Assembly: GCA_030998015.1 (NCBI GenBank)
Contig: JARWMV010000005.1
Span: 42,010 to 106,009, forward strand
Source of the DNA: Ceratorhiza oryzae-sativae
Lineage: Eukaryota; Basidiomycota; Agaricomycetes; Cantharellales; Ceratobasidiaceae
Length of the DNA stretch: 64,000 bases
Reading direction: 5' to 3'
The stretch's first letter is position 1. Each line of letters begins with the position of its first letter. This document shows positions 22,716-34,925 of this stretch, piece by piece. The position numbers and the translations under genes were made by a program. The notes under the pieces were generated by a model that ran no database searches, was not told where the DNA came from, and worked only from the letters and a program-made list of their open reading frames with translations.

Positions 22716-23426
22716 GTGGCCTATCAAGAGATCACCCAGGTCCGACCGGGAGCTCGTATCATTTTGCACCGCGATAGCATAGCACCCTTATATGGAAACC
22801 CTGGCCTTTATCTACTATCGAATGAGAGATCACAAATCTGGAAAACCTCCACGTGTGGCAAAAGCGGGAGAGAACATTTCATGTGGTATTTTGTATCAGT
22901 TCGAAGGTATCTACATAGAGCCAAACGAGACACACCAGAGATGCGCGCGTGACGCTCTCAACTCGAATCGCCATGGCTCTATTTTGCAGGGTTGAGTAAT
23001 GAATGACGGAAAAGAAGAAATCTCAAATTGCTCTAGAGAAATTCCTTCTGGATGAGATCAACGTCAGGACCGTTCTCTACGCTTGCAGTGGTCAAGTCTC
23101 ATCTCGAGACATTGTGCTTGAAAAACCACTGCGGATATTGACGGATTGGTTTGAACCAGCAGATAAAATGGTCGAAGATGGACTTCTGGGATGAATTGCC
23201 CCCATCCAAGATCACAAGGAACGTCAGCTTTTTGTTGACTCCGGCCAACGCAGTTTTGAACAGATCGTGGAAGGTCAAACGGCGCAGAATTTCCCGGTGC
23301 TTAAAAAAGCTAGAGCCGGTTTCACCGGCGAGTGAAAGCTGCCGAGCGACGTGCAGTATTCAAGGTTGGTGGGTATAGAGATGGGCCTAAGCGCACTGGA
23401 CAGAATATATACTGCGTTAGAGTAGT
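22716..23426 (+). pseudogene. Decayed gene of unknown family
   Basis: From 23003 one frame runs to TAG at 23424-23426, broken only by TGA at 23192-23194 and 23333-23335. Its content looks protein-like throughout: EKFLLDEINVRTVLYACSGQ, RILTDWFEPADKMVEDGLLG, ERQLFVDSGQRSFEQIVEGQ, NFPVLKKARAGFTGE, VGIEMGLSALDRIYTALE. Upstream, in another frame, 22792-22995 gives GENISCGILYQFEGIYIEPN, and 22716-22800 another piece, so frameshifts are also present. I do not recognise the family. It looks like a once-functional gene killed by at least two stops. Confidence 0.55.
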
Positions 23427-23720
23427 ACGTGAAAAGCAGTGAGCGTTTACACAGCTTCGATTACCGGGGCCGACTGCAAGCATTAACAATTTGTCCAGAA
23501 CGCCTGGTCTCGCCGCGGAGGAGCGACGAGTACTGTGAGCGCCCGGTGGCCGGGTATGTTTCACGTGACAGCGATCGGGGTCTGTGATGATGCCATGGAC
23601 ATGATGATGCCATTTGTCATCGGGGCCCTATATAGATCAACAACGACGGCCGCAACGACAGTATCGTCCCACATCCAACCAAGCCTCGTCACCAGCACAA
23701 CCACCACCACCAACCACAGC

Positions 23721-24837
23721 ATGCCCCCAGTCCCACCTGTTATCCGCGAGGTTAGCTCCTCGACCGCCACACGTTTGTATTCAGACTAACTTGGGCTCAC
23801 TAGGTCGCACCTAATCTATGGACGTTCTCTGTCCCTTTCTCTCGATTCAACATTTTCCCAGTCGGAGGTCGTTCGACGGCTATTAAACTCGATTCTGGAG
23901 ACGTATGGTTGCTGGCCTCGACACCTTGTGACGATGCAACCAAGGCCAAGTTGGGCGAAATCGGGCCTGTCAAGTGAGTCGATTCTTGTTCTGGCTTAGC
24001 AGCAACTGACGCCACGTATGACGTAGATATATCATCGGAGCGGACGCGGTGCACCACTTATACCTCCCAGAATACAAGAAACTGTATCCAGACGCAAAAG
24101 TCATTGGCGTTCCTGGGCTCGTGCCAAAGAAAGAGGGAGTACTCAAGTTTGATGGTGGTGCGCTTGTGCTCGTCATACCCAACTCGCTTGCTCGGCCTTA
24201 CATATTGTGACATGCAGTTTACGGAAAAGACCCTGCGGGGACAAAATACGGATACGAACCCGAGGTGAGTTTGTCCTCGCCTTGCATCAACCTTATTAAA
24301 TTCGCTACGACCAGATCCAAGCATGCTACTTTTCTGGTTTCCAAAACCAGGACGTCGCGTTCCTGCATGTAGCGAGCAAAACGCTCGTGCAAGCTGATTT
24401 GTTGTTCAATTTACCAGCCAAGGAGCAGGTTCGTCCTCTTGGTCCCTCCCACAAGTCGAACTCACCAACCCGGAAAATCTAGTACCAAAACTCGAAATCG
24501 TCTGGCAAGTTTCCCATATTCGGAACACTCGGCCCGATGATGCGCGCGCACAAGACGTTTGTCTGGAATGCAGGTAGAGACAAGGCGTACGTCGGTTCTG
24601 GTCCCCAGTCTTTATTGTGTCTGACGAAGACGTCACTTAGCGCAATGGCCCGGGACGCACGAACGGTTGCCGGATGGGATTTCGACCGCATCATTCCATG
24701 TCATGGTGTAAGCTTCCATTCGGTTTCCATATCGGTCTTTATTCATGACTTTTTGCCAGGACGTGATCGAGAAAGGCGGCAACGCCGCATGGCGCGAGGC
24801 CTACAAGTGGTATCTCGACGAAAACTTCAAGCCTTGA
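23721..24837 (+). CDS. DUF4336 protein (metallo-beta-lactamase-like fold)
   Basis: Exon 1 encodes MPPVPPVIRE. The next begins VAPNLWTFSVPFSRFNIFPV, followed by GGRSTAIKLDSGDVWLLAST, YIIGADAVHHLYLPEYKKLY, KVIGVPGLVPKKEG, DVAFLHVASKTLVQADLLFN, GPMMRAHKTFVWNAGRDKA, and WDFDRIIPCHGDVIEKGGNA ahead of the C-terminal WYLDENFKP. The ADAVHHLYLPEY and IPCHGD blocks match the metal-ligand positions of this beta-lactamase-like family, whose biochemical role is unknown. Five or so introns of 45-65 nt. TATA-like cctatataga at about 23627, roughly 95 bp before the ATG. Confidence 0.85.
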
Positions 24838-25989
24838 TTTCAATCCGAATGGTTCTCCTGCTCTCATGTCGCAGCTTTCTTGGAACACGTCCATAGGCAA
24901 ATGTACTATTCCACCTGTAATTTTACCTGTATTCTCTACGGGAATCAATCAGCCATTCTATACTGTTGGACGGGACCTTTATCCCCCCGAGCGCTGGTGG
25001 TTCATGTCAGATATGGGCCACGGACTTGTTTGAGTGCACAAGTAGCCTAATTACGGTGGCCGAATGGAAATGAGGTCAGATCCATGCTGAATGTTCAGCC
25101 AAGCTGGGCAATTTCTACACCTATTCCAGCGACTACACAACCACCATTTAAAATAACCATCCGAGTCTGAAATGTTCTCGGACCCAAAGCAAGGTAAACA
25201 GGAGGGCTCGAGACTGGTCTATGCTCTGTGGACCCAGTCGTTAGCATGCAATAGTATACGTTGACAGGGACTAAACCTGAAAAAGCAAAGGATTTCTATC
25301 TAAAACGCAATGTTTTGAGAACTTGTTTCGCATGCGGCGCTATCTCGATTAGTAATCTAGGGGTATGTAGACCGCCCGTTGATTTCAGCCAATGTAAGTC
25401 TTATAGACCATGGTAGATATCTATTGTGCGGGTGTCAGTTGCTCCAAGGTCATAGGCAAATGAGAGACTGATGGAGCTTGTGCCAAGCCTGAAACCTTCA
25501 TCTGTGATGTAGCCCCGGGGTGTTTGAGATACGCTAGAGCGGGGGCGGTGGAGGTTAGGTGGCGGGATGAAACGTGACCAAGAGCTGTTCGTGGAGAACG
25601 ATCCTCGTCTATCGAATTAACGACGAGACCTACCCAGACCGATGCCCTTGCGACTCGACAGGGCTCGGGCAACATTGGGTCCGTCCAACGGTGGTTGTAT
25701 GCGAGCGGAATGGCCATCAAAACAGACTGAACTTGCTAGAGTCAAAGCGCAAAACCCGTCTTATCACCCAACACCTGCCTGAGCTTCCAAAGCACGTTAC
25801 CCCTCCATCCAAGATTCAGCTCGGGTAGTGACAAACGATACTAGACAGCAGACGCGTGTAATATCTCGGTTGTATTTTACTCTGTATGCCACACGGAAAA
25901 AAAATCTACCACCGATACAACAACAAAAAAAAACAAAAGAGCAATCCAAATCACATTACCCAAACCCGCTCCTAAGAAACCCCCAGAGC
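24838..25989. other. Intergenic DNA
   Basis: No recognisable gene. The 25860-25960 part is A-rich and lies downstream of the squalene synthase stop. Confidence 0.4.
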
Positions 25990-27819
25990 TTAAGCCTCTT
26001 CGCTCCACCAAATGACCAAATAGACCACCGCGCCAGCGACACAACACAGGCCTATAAACAACGCCGCCACCACGGCGAGCAACGCCCAGGGCAAACCCTC
26101 TTGCTCCACCGTCGTGGCCGGGTTTTCGTCCAACCCGCGCTCGCGCCGTTTCTTGGCCTCGGCCTCGGCCTTGATCCGGGATTCACGGAGCTGGTCGCGT
26201 TTGACGATGCGCATGCGTGCGTCGGTGGTGGACATTTCGACCGATGTCGAGTTGGTCGCTGAGCTGTGGGCGATGGTGATAAATGAGGGGTAGTGGTGTT
26301 CGGCCCAGGCTTCGATCTGTGTGTGTGAGAGGGCGTGTGAGTTGTGGGTGAGATCAAATAGGATCAAGAGACAGGCGGCCATGGCGAAAGGAGGCGAGAT
26401 CAGAAGCAAACCACGTACCCTCCCACACGCGATGCCGATGCGCAAAAAGTTTGGATCCGCGGGGCTGGCCTTGGCGTGAATGCCGCGTGCGAAATCTCTA
26501 AACATGTATGCCACGTCTCGCGGGTTGGTGCTCTTCATGATCAGCTGTGTTCAGGGTTGCATTGTCAATAAACGTCAAACAAACTAGGACCAAAGGAACA
26601 CACCTGGACAGCTTGACCCTTGCGAATCTTGACGTTTCGCCTCAACACATCCGAGTTCATGAAGCACAACTCGAGCGTGGCCAGGGCCATGACGGCCGGG
26701 ATCGCGCAAAAGTTGAACACGCTCTGGTTCTTCAACAGAGCCAAATAGTCCAGCGCGTCGGTCGCATGACGGAGCGCGTCGAGGGTCATGGCGCTCAAGG
26801 TCCACATGGCGCGGTCGTGCACATCCTTGTTGGGCGAATCGACGGCCTGGACTAGCTCTTGGGGAGTCGCGAATCCAAAGTATTGGCCTTTAATAGGCGG
26901 CCGAGCTTTTTCCGAGGCGGGTTTGAAAATACCCCAGAGCTCGCGCGGCCAAAAGTATCGGCCTTGGTCAACGTCTTCGCGGATGTCGCGGAGAATGTTG
27001 GTCTTTTGGAGGAGGAGACCCATCGAGTTGGACAGAGTGAGCTGTTCGCCGAGCCAAGGTACTTCTTTGCCAGAGGCAGCAAACAGGCGGGAGAGACCTT
27101 CGCCGACGAGGCCGGCGACATAGTGGCAGTAGAGGTCGTATTCGGAGATCGTCTCGAGGTAGGGAGAGGGCGCATCGGGGGGAGGGTTGGGTACAGAGAG
27201 GGCAGCGGCGCGGTGTGCATAGTCTGCCATGCCGATTTCCATCTTGTGACAAATGTCTGTGATGATTTCGCGGTATCTGTGCGCTCGTTAGCTCTTGTCA
27301 CCGAAAGCAAACATGCGACCTACTCGGGCTTTAAGAGCGCCATCTCTGCGACGACATTGTCAAATTCGACCAGCAGCTGCCTGTCCTTTTCGTCTGGGCC
27401 GGACTCGGTAAACGTCCAGCCGGGGGTGGATAGTTTTTCGTGAAACGAGCGCAGCAGCGGCTGTTTCTTTTCGTCTGGGATCGTCATGTCGTCTTCGATG
27501 GTGTCCAGGCCGCGGAGCACGAGGTAGAACATGCAGACCTGGTGCCAGCACATCAGCGCATGTCTCGGTTGGGAACAAAACGGCGCACCATGCGGGCCAT
27601 GTCGCCCTCGAGCTCCTTGATGACGGCGGCAAAGCTGCGGCTGGTGAGGTCGAGAAAGTGCCAGCACTTGCGCATCGACTCGCGGTCCCAGCCAGACGTG
27701 TCGTGCTCGCCGTGCGCCGTGATGTCGCGCTTGGCCTCGTGCCACAGCTTGTACTGCACAAGGCTCCGGAACTCGTTGGGGTGCGTGCACAACAGATACA
27801 GATACGCCGCGAGTCCCAT
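25990..27819 (-). CDS. ERG9: Squalene synthase (farnesyl-diphosphate farnesyltransferase)
   Basis: Condenses two farnesyl diphosphates to squalene, the first committed step to ergosterol, at the ER membrane. [20 protein letters not shown] starts at 27819. A 49-nt intron (gtgcgccg to caccag) joins ELEGDMARM to [20 protein letters not shown], the first Asp-rich motif. Then come [37 protein letters not shown] (second Asp-rich motif) and WPREL. The C-terminal exons give [20 protein letters not shown], a charged linker ([16 protein letters not shown]) and a final membrane anchor ([20 protein letters not shown] onward). Length and order match fungal Erg9. It is divergent from the Nop8-like gene. 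Confidence 0.95.
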
Positions 27820-27930
27820 ATCGTCGTCAAAAACGAGGAATCGAATCGTGTCATGTTCCGTCAGAAAAACAAATCAAATATCCCTCCCCGGCCCGCACAA
27901 ACAGGTGTAAACCTGGCCGCAATTTTGGTC
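27820..27930. promoter_or_regulatory. 111-bp divergent promoter between ERG9 and the Nop8-like gene
   Basis: The two start codons face away from each other with only 111 bp between, so both core promoters and 5' leaders must share it. No clear TATA box. Coupled expression of sterol synthesis and ribosome assembly is an inference. Confidence 0.6.
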
Positions 27931-29849
27931 ATGACCACCACCGCCAGACTGCACATCTCTGGCTTGACCCCGGCTATCACCCAGAGCGACCTCGAGCAGC
28001 GGTTCTCGACGTTTGGCAGCGTCAAGGATGTCGATGGTGTCGGCAAGTTGGATGGTCTCGGACAACCGAGAAGGTTTGCATATGTCACGCTGGAGAGCAC
28101 CAAGGACAAGCTGGCCCGGTGTGAGTCCATGTCAAATAATGGCAGCTTGGTTACTTATTTTCTCCTCAGGCATGAATCTGCTTAGCGGCTCGACATGGAA
28201 AGGCGCCAAACTTCGAGTCGGAGCGGCCAAGCCCGACTTGCGAGCCAGGTAGTCCTTGGCCATTCATCCCGTGGCCACAACTAATCTATTCCAGGCGTGA
28301 ACTGGAGCTCCACCCTCCCCCTCGTCCAAAACTCGACCCGCTCGCTCTCAGGCGCGCCCGAATCAAACGACGACTCAAGGCCAGGCGACTCTTGCGGGGT
28401 ACACAGGGCAAGGAGGCCAAGGATATGAGTTTGGTGACGCTGGAGAATGTTCATTCTCGCAAGGTGCAACAATATCAACCTTTAACCTCGTCTTACTGAC
28501 GAATCACAACACAGGGCTGGCGTCGGACTCCTCTCGACCACTTGATCCGACCTCTACGAATGCGCCCAATCCACCCGATCCCGCTCCCACCCAAATCCCG
28601 CTCGACAAAAATCAAACCCAAAAAACTCAACTCCAAGCGACGAAAGTTTGAGCTTGGGCGTGCACGATGTACAGTGATCGATCCTGCGCGGTATGGAGCT
28701 GTCCATCTTTCGGTCGGGCGAGGAGGGTTGGGCGAGGAGCTGCTGGGCGGGGGGATAATCCAAGTCGGAGAGGTGAAGGCTATGGAGATGGACCAAGTCG
28801 AAGTAGCGAGCACAATCTCTAGCGAATCAGACCCTAAACCTGTCCCAACCCCAGCGGCTCGGAAACGATCCCCACCCCCGCCAGAGCCCAAACCGAAATC
28901 GTCTACCCCTCCTACCGTATCTGCCCCTATACGAGATAATGTTTCTATGATTTCCTTGGCTCAAGAGAAAGCATCGACTCTGGCACTCCTTGGCGGATTG
29001 TTCTCTGGAGACGAGTGGGGCGGGCGGGAAAGCATCAGTGGGGACGAGGTGGATCTTCAAAACGGAGAAGGAGAAGTAGATTATGAAGTCGTTCCAAAAG
29101 AGCAGAGAGAAGAATCCACGGTTGCAGCTGAAATGGATGTGGAGGGCGAAGATGTTGAGGTCGAGCAGGCGCTGGTCATAACCGAGGAAGTCGATCGGGT
29201 GAGCGAAAGCCCTGAGGAAGAAGATGAAGACGAGGAAGCAGCGCCGCCCGTGCCTGAAACCCAACAATATACCGCTTTGAAGGATATGTTCAAGCCACAG
29301 GAAGAAAGTGGTACGTCATTTCTGTAATTCATATCCATTCATTCAGCACTCCCCCGATTGGATCTGCACCCCTTTTCCGGTGTCGTTTCGCCTAAACTCT
29401 ATTCATTGTATTATCCACAGGTGGATTCTCCCTCGGGCTAGACTTTGAACTCGACCCCGACGCCGAATCGTTCCTCCCGGCATCCATCCAACGCCAACCC
29501 GTACCCGAACCCGTAACTGTCCCCATCACAGTCCAAACACCAAGTCAAAAACATGCGATCCAATACACACCCGACCCGCGCGAGATCATGTTCTTCCCGG
29601 GCACAGGACCGAAGGACGTGTTTAGCGTCATTGCCGAAAAGGGCTGGCGGTGGGAACATCCTGGTACTTCGTAAGCCCTTCCTTAGAGCTCTGATCCCTG
29701 TTCCGTGATTCAGTTGATTGTTTAGAGAGGAGATTCGGGCAAAATGGGACAAAAAAAAATTGGAACTTACGAGAGAGTACACGCGTCGCCATCGCGAGGC
29801 TGCAAAAAAACAACGAAGAGGCGGGGGTATCCGGAAAGAAGAAGCGTGA
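27931..29849 (+). CDS. Nop8/NOL8-like RRM protein (60S ribosome biogenesis)
   Basis: Starts MTTTARLHISGLTPAITQSD, an RRM with RNP-like blocks (LHISGL, GQPRRFAYVTLES) completed in the next exon by NLLSGSTWKGAKLRVGAAKP. A basic region follows (ARIKRRLKARRLLRG, KIKPKKLNSKRRKFELGR), then a Pro/Ser linker, ISLAQEKASTLALLGGLF, a very acidic stretch and YTALKDMFKPQEE. The end exons have GGFSLGLDFELD, EIMFFPGTGPKDVFSVIAEK and a basic tail. N-terminal RRM, acidic middle and the ALKDMF...F-L block are how I recognise Nop8/NOL8, a nucleolar factor for large-subunit assembly. Five or six exons. The next gene starts 407 bp downstream. Confidence 0.75.
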
Positions 29850-30255
29850 AATGTATACTCTACCATGGGTCAATATGAAATCCCTTGAACCCGGATGAAA
29901 TTTCCGTGACTGGTTAGTCGTCAGCCTCGGTGAACTCGTACTCTATCCACGGCCGAGTGATCCATTGGAAGGATATTTTATCCTGATCGTTTCGGCAGCT
30001 CCAGGGAAATCCGATGCAAGCTTGTAATACACTTGATCGGCAGCTCGGTAGATATTCTTGAATTCAATTATACCTGACGCTCTTGTTATTTCCACGACAG
30101 AAAGAAGCAGTCCGCTCTGCTTTGATCCCGGTGGCACGCATATACGGTCATGGTTCGATCTTCTAGCCCTCTGATCAATTACAATCCATATCCCTTCCCA
30201 TTGCAGCATAAAGCCAGCTGCCTCACGGCCGCGCGCCTGATCCGTTCCCTCCCTC

Positions 30256-31872
30256 ATGCAGTTTCGGTTCGACTATCCCATCACGCGGTGAGTAAGTTGC
30301 TGTCTCTAGTGGTCGCAGGCCTCGGCTGACCGAACTCAGGCAGTACCCATGGCGCCATTCTACCACCTTTATCGTTCTGGGCTCGTCCCTTGCATTCATT
30401 TTAATCTTCTATATCAACTGTATGCACGGTCTGTTTCATACTTGGGCGAGATCACTAACCGAGGGACTCAGTGGCTTTTGTTGGCGTAACCGTTTACACC
30501 AAGTCGTCTTCTTGGTACATTCAAGGCAAAGAACCATCCTGGCTCGACCGAATGAGGCTCGATACGCTCGGTAGTTCTGCAAACTCTAACCAGGGAATCA
30601 TCACTAATCAGAGCGCCTTTCCAGGGGATTTTTCGTCCGGGTGCGAACCGGCGCTACTACTGACCGGAGGCATGTACCAAACCACAGTACGTAATCGAAA
30701 TGATCCGTGATTCAAGTCGTGTTGTTTGACGAAGCACCTTAGAATCGTGCTTTCACCTACACGGTCCAGAGCTTGTATGACACCTTGATGAACGCGACTA
30801 CGTCCAATGCCAACTATAAAGGCACGTCTCTCGTCAATTGCTCTATCGAGTCTATCGATATCGCTGGAAATCTTGTTATTGGCGAGGGCAGCTTGCTGGT
30901 ATGATTGTCAAATTGAACCTGACCTCGTTGCTCATGCACTGTTTTGTAGGCGACTGTCAACTGCTCGCTTCCGGGAAACATCGAGATCATTGCTACCACT
31001 GGATCGGCTATTCGAGCTGTTGGATCCAAGGGCACAGTAACGGTAGCCAGCAACTCCTCTCGCGTGACGCCGATCGCGAACAGGATATCCCGGCTCCTCT
31101 CTGCGTTCAAATATGATTTATTCTGGCAGGTCTTCTACAACCAAGGAAACGCGACATCCTTCTGCCAGAAATTTCGGCTAGACGAAAATGTTGTTGAATG
31201 GGCGGAAGGATCGATTAATTCTTACTCTACAGTTTGGATGAATGGAGGGAAGGAGAAATTTATGGAGGTGCTTACGTAAGAAACCTATCTATCTTCTGCC
31301 CTTGCGTCTTATTGACGAGCATTTTTCTCAAACCGACTTTTCTGGAATTAGCTGGAATGGTGGCTCAGCGATCGAAAACTACGTGCAAGTCTTGGCCGGA
31401 TCTATACTTACAGATCTAGGCGTTGCATCCAAGCAAAACTCATTGACGAGCATCGAGGCCTTTCGCAATGCACTTCAGCCCATTATTAGCCCAGGGTCAC
31501 AGATGGGTATTGATTCCGTGCGGAACGACCTGAAGGGCTATAATATGCCGTTCTCGTTTCTTCCCCGTACAGAGTTCAATACTTTGTACTTGTGCCACTA
31601 CCTTGCGTCCAAATCACCGGGCAACTTGGTTATCGACGTCTTTGTATCCACGATATCCCTGTTCATGGTGTTCTGGGGCACGCTGAAGCTAGCGTTGAGG
31701 TTCTGGGCCAATCGTGTTTCACCAAACGGTTCGTTGTTTGCCAAGAGAACAGCCCTGCGTGAAGCTGACCATCCTTTCAGCCAATCATTGTGCTTGTGCA
31801 AGCTGTGATAGTCCAATAGACAAATATGGCAGTATGGTTCATTTGCGCCGTCCATCAAAGGAAGGCCCTTAG
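30256..31872 (+). CDS. Copy C of the FDYP two-membrane-segment family
   Basis: MQFRFDYPITR is split by an intron inside the Arg codon exactly as in copies A, B and D. Then QYPWRHSTTFIVLGSSLAFI (membrane 1), KEPSWLDRMRLDTL, GDFSSGCEPALLLTGGMY, YTVQSLYDTLMN, NYKGTSLVNCS, ATVNCSLPGNIEIIATT and ENYVQVLAGSILTDLGVASK. Then YLCHYLASKS, VIDVFVSTISLFMVFWGTLK (membrane 2) and the tail ANHCACASC. About 410 residues with all exons open. The last intron starts gttcgt at about 31728 and returns in GCC-AAC-CAC, giving a stop at 31870-31872; the unspliced frame stops at 31806-31808. Several N-x-S/T sequons lie between the membrane segments. Function unknown. Confidence 0.78.
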
Positions 31873-32799
31873 GTCCATATTTCGGATTCATGTATTTAGA
31901 TTATACGGAGGATACTTTGACCACTTTCGTTACCCAACACTCTCGTTATACCATATTTTATCAATCATAGAATAGTAGTTTGCAAACTTGACCATAGTTG
32001 TGTCGTTTTATGCGTGGCCAACCTCGAACATGCCTCCAGGTGAAACTTGAGATTTTTTCCTTTGAAATCTTTATTTCATTGTGGATGTTTTACCGAAGCC
32101 CGCCTGGTAACTAGTCCGACGCAAAGTCGGCCCGCAGCACCTCTGAGTTGGCAGTTCAGGCCTGTTGGTTTCTGCGCATTTTATATTCACTACCATCTGG
32201 CTGTTACTCCTTACGTATCATTGCTTTTTGGGGGTCGGACGGCAACATAGGCTCGCTTGTGGGGCATCGCTCGGAGTATTAGGAAACGGGCTTGGGGGCT
32301 GACGATGGGTGAAGTAGAAGGCAGTCTCCTGTACCCTTGATCGTTGTGATTGTCCTACATCGCCGCGGCCTGAACTGACAGAATAAAATGGATTCCAAGA
32401 AAAAAAAGTATTCACTCAAGAAATTCTCCCCCTCTCGAGGGGCCTTTGAATGATTTTGGAGTGTGAAATAAGAATATCTTTACAAATATCCAAGGCTTGC
32501 CTTTTAGAAACTGATACAACAAACTGAAACGTGGATAACGTAATTTTGACAAGCGACATACATAAATAGTCGAGGATTGGGCATGATATCGGCTGTGTTG
32601 GGTGCCCGCAAGGGAAGACAGCTATGATCGAATAGTATAGACCCCTGGCCATTGTCATCAAAGGTTGTTAGTTTCTCCAGCGCTCAATGAACAGACTCAA
32701 ATGAACCACACAACATATTCAGATTTCAGACATATAAATAAAACATTCAGAAGAGGGAGTCCCAACGTATGACATTCAAGACACAACAGCGACTGCACT
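31873..32799. other. Shared 3' region between convergent copies C and D
   Basis: Tail-to-tail intergenic DNA. No gene recognised. Confidence 0.4.
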
Positions 32800-34469
32800 T
32801 CAGTCACTTTGGGGTACAGCCTTATAATCATGACCAGACTGGGCCGAGTAAAGACTCGGAAGTAAAACCTTCTGAGTATCATTGGAGCCTGTCATCGTAA
32901 TTTGGCAGTTCGGACAACCGCCTTCATTCGCTAATGAGGTTTTAGCACTAACTCTGGCAAAAGAACTGAAAATCAACAGACCATGAACCTGCTTTCTTGT
33001 GGCGAAATATTGCAATACCAGACCTAGCAGTCCCCAGAAAAGCACGAAAAAGGACGTTGTGGCGACAAGCACATCGATAATGAGACTTGTAATCGGTTTC
33101 CAAGTGATCTTGCGACAGAGGTACTTGGCGTTGAACGAGGTTGGCTGAACATCGTTAAATGGCAAGTGCATGTCCGTCGGATTATCAAGAATGTACTCTG
33201 CAGCTGTTCCGTTGATCCAGGAGTAGCTGAAATCTGGAGGTAAATCTGTTAGGTTTGAGTGGATAACCTGGCGAAATAGGTCCATGTTAACAAATGCGTT
33301 TGATGGAGATGCGATTCCAAGATCGGAAAGGACAGCAGACCAAAACACTATCGCAAAATTCTCAAAAACTGCTACACCGGTGGTATAATTTCTAGATAAA
33401 CATCAGTAATCCATCCAACAACAACAGCATAGCGTCCAGCCTACCCAAATAGCCCAGTGATATTCCCTCCCTGGCTGGCTCCTGTCGTGTATGTCATGGT
33501 TGCGTCATAATAAGAAAAATCCATGGTTGGCCTGATATCGAATCCTTGGTAAAGGGTTGTGGTGTCCCCAAATGCCGAAAAGAATCCGTTTAGAAAATCC
33601 AGTCCGAAAGCGACAAGCATCCTGGCAATCGCTGGCCCCATGTACGTCGATTTAGTCTGCTTACGAATGAGTTCGAGGTCGTAATTTTTTTGGATACTGC
33701 CCTGGCCGCCAGAGCGCATGGTGACAAGTGCTGGGGCGGTAGCCAGCATTTCAATCGTGCCATTGAGAGTACAATTAATATTGGCCTGGCATGATGGTTT
33801 CAATAAAATACGCCTTGTTAGCCAGATATCCTACCTCAAACATTGCGTCGAATGTGACGACGCTGGCAAGCATCCCGACCGACTGAAGAGTGCAATCATT
33901 CAAGGTCGAGCCATTGTAGCTGACTCCTGAAAAAACCTCTCTGCTGTCCGTGTCGATGAAACTCTGGATAGTGTACGGGAAGGCGCCGTTCTAGGGATAA
34001 TATGAGAGGCCTTGAGTCTTGTGCCGGTACAACTAAACTATACCGGTGTTCGGTAGATTCCTCCTGCTACCAGCGTAGTAGGCTCGCATCCAAGTCCAAA
34101 ATTTACTGCAATATCGCATGAATGTCAAAGAATAACTGGAAGGCGCTGGGTGGCTACGGGTCTTTTTGATATTCAATCGCTCTCTCCATGATGGTGTCTT
34201 CGGCTGTTCAAATGTGGTCGAGAATGTGGATGCTGTGGTCATTCCAACTACTGCCACTATGCGAGAGTCAGAGCTAGTTCACCTCAAGCCAATCAACTTA
34301 CGATTCAAATAAACAAAGAGCATGATCATGAGAGACGACGCCAAGACGATGGCGAATGTTGCAAAGCGCCATGGATAAGGGCTAGCGAGTAAGATTAGTG
34401 AGTAAGTGGATCGCAGACAACGAACGTTGCGGAGCACACTTGCCGTGTAATCGGGTAGTCGAATCCCAT
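32800..34469 (-). CDS. Copy D of the FDYP two-membrane-segment family
   Basis: Begins MGFDYPITR at 34469. To keep the family frame, the first intron must start gcaagt, a GC-AG intron, and end ctcgctag before PYPWRFATFAIVLASSLMIM (membrane 1). Later blocks: KTPSWRERLNIKKT, NFGLGCEPTTLVAGGIYRTP, NGAFPYTIQSFID, SYNGSTLNDC, ANINCTLNGTIEMLATAPAL, ARMLVAFGLDFLNGFFSAFG, FWSAVLSDLGIASPSN, YLCRKITWKP, IIDVLVATTSFFVLFWGLLG (membrane 2) and ANEGGCPNCQ. All exons are open and splice in frame, so this copy looks functional. The frame is open upstream of the chosen ATG, but the other copies fix the start. A pogo-type transposase lies 456 bp upstream. Confidence 0.8.
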
Positions 34470-34925
34470 TTCAACGTCGACGAGCGTGGTGTAAGACAGG
34501 GGGAGATAGTGAGGCACGTGTAGTCCAGCCGTAGGGCCAGGCTCTGGGATCACTGTCCAAATTGACACCAAGCCCTGGCCGGTGTCAGGCTGGTTCAAAG
34601 GAGGAGGCCGAAAGCAGCTCGATTTCATATGCTGTCCTGACAGGCATCCCAAACCCGGACCGGTACGCCCGAAACGAGAGTACAGTCGAAACTCTCTTCC
34701 GCGATAAAGATGGTGAGATTTGAAATGCCAGTTTATCGCGGAGTAGGGGATTTGGAAAACATGTGCAAGCAGATTGGTCATGCGAGCTTTTAGGGCGTCG
34801 ACGTGTGTAGTCAAAGACATTTACCACGTTTGGGTATAGATAAGTGAAATATGGATTTAAGGAATGTATATTAAAATGAAACTATTAAAATACGAGTAGA
34901 AAAGAGAACGTTCTAAGTCATGTGT

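Noticed and set aside
34470..34820. N-terminal extension of copy D to the ATG at 34820
   Set aside because: All other family members start at MxF.FDYP and the extension has no resemblance to protein.
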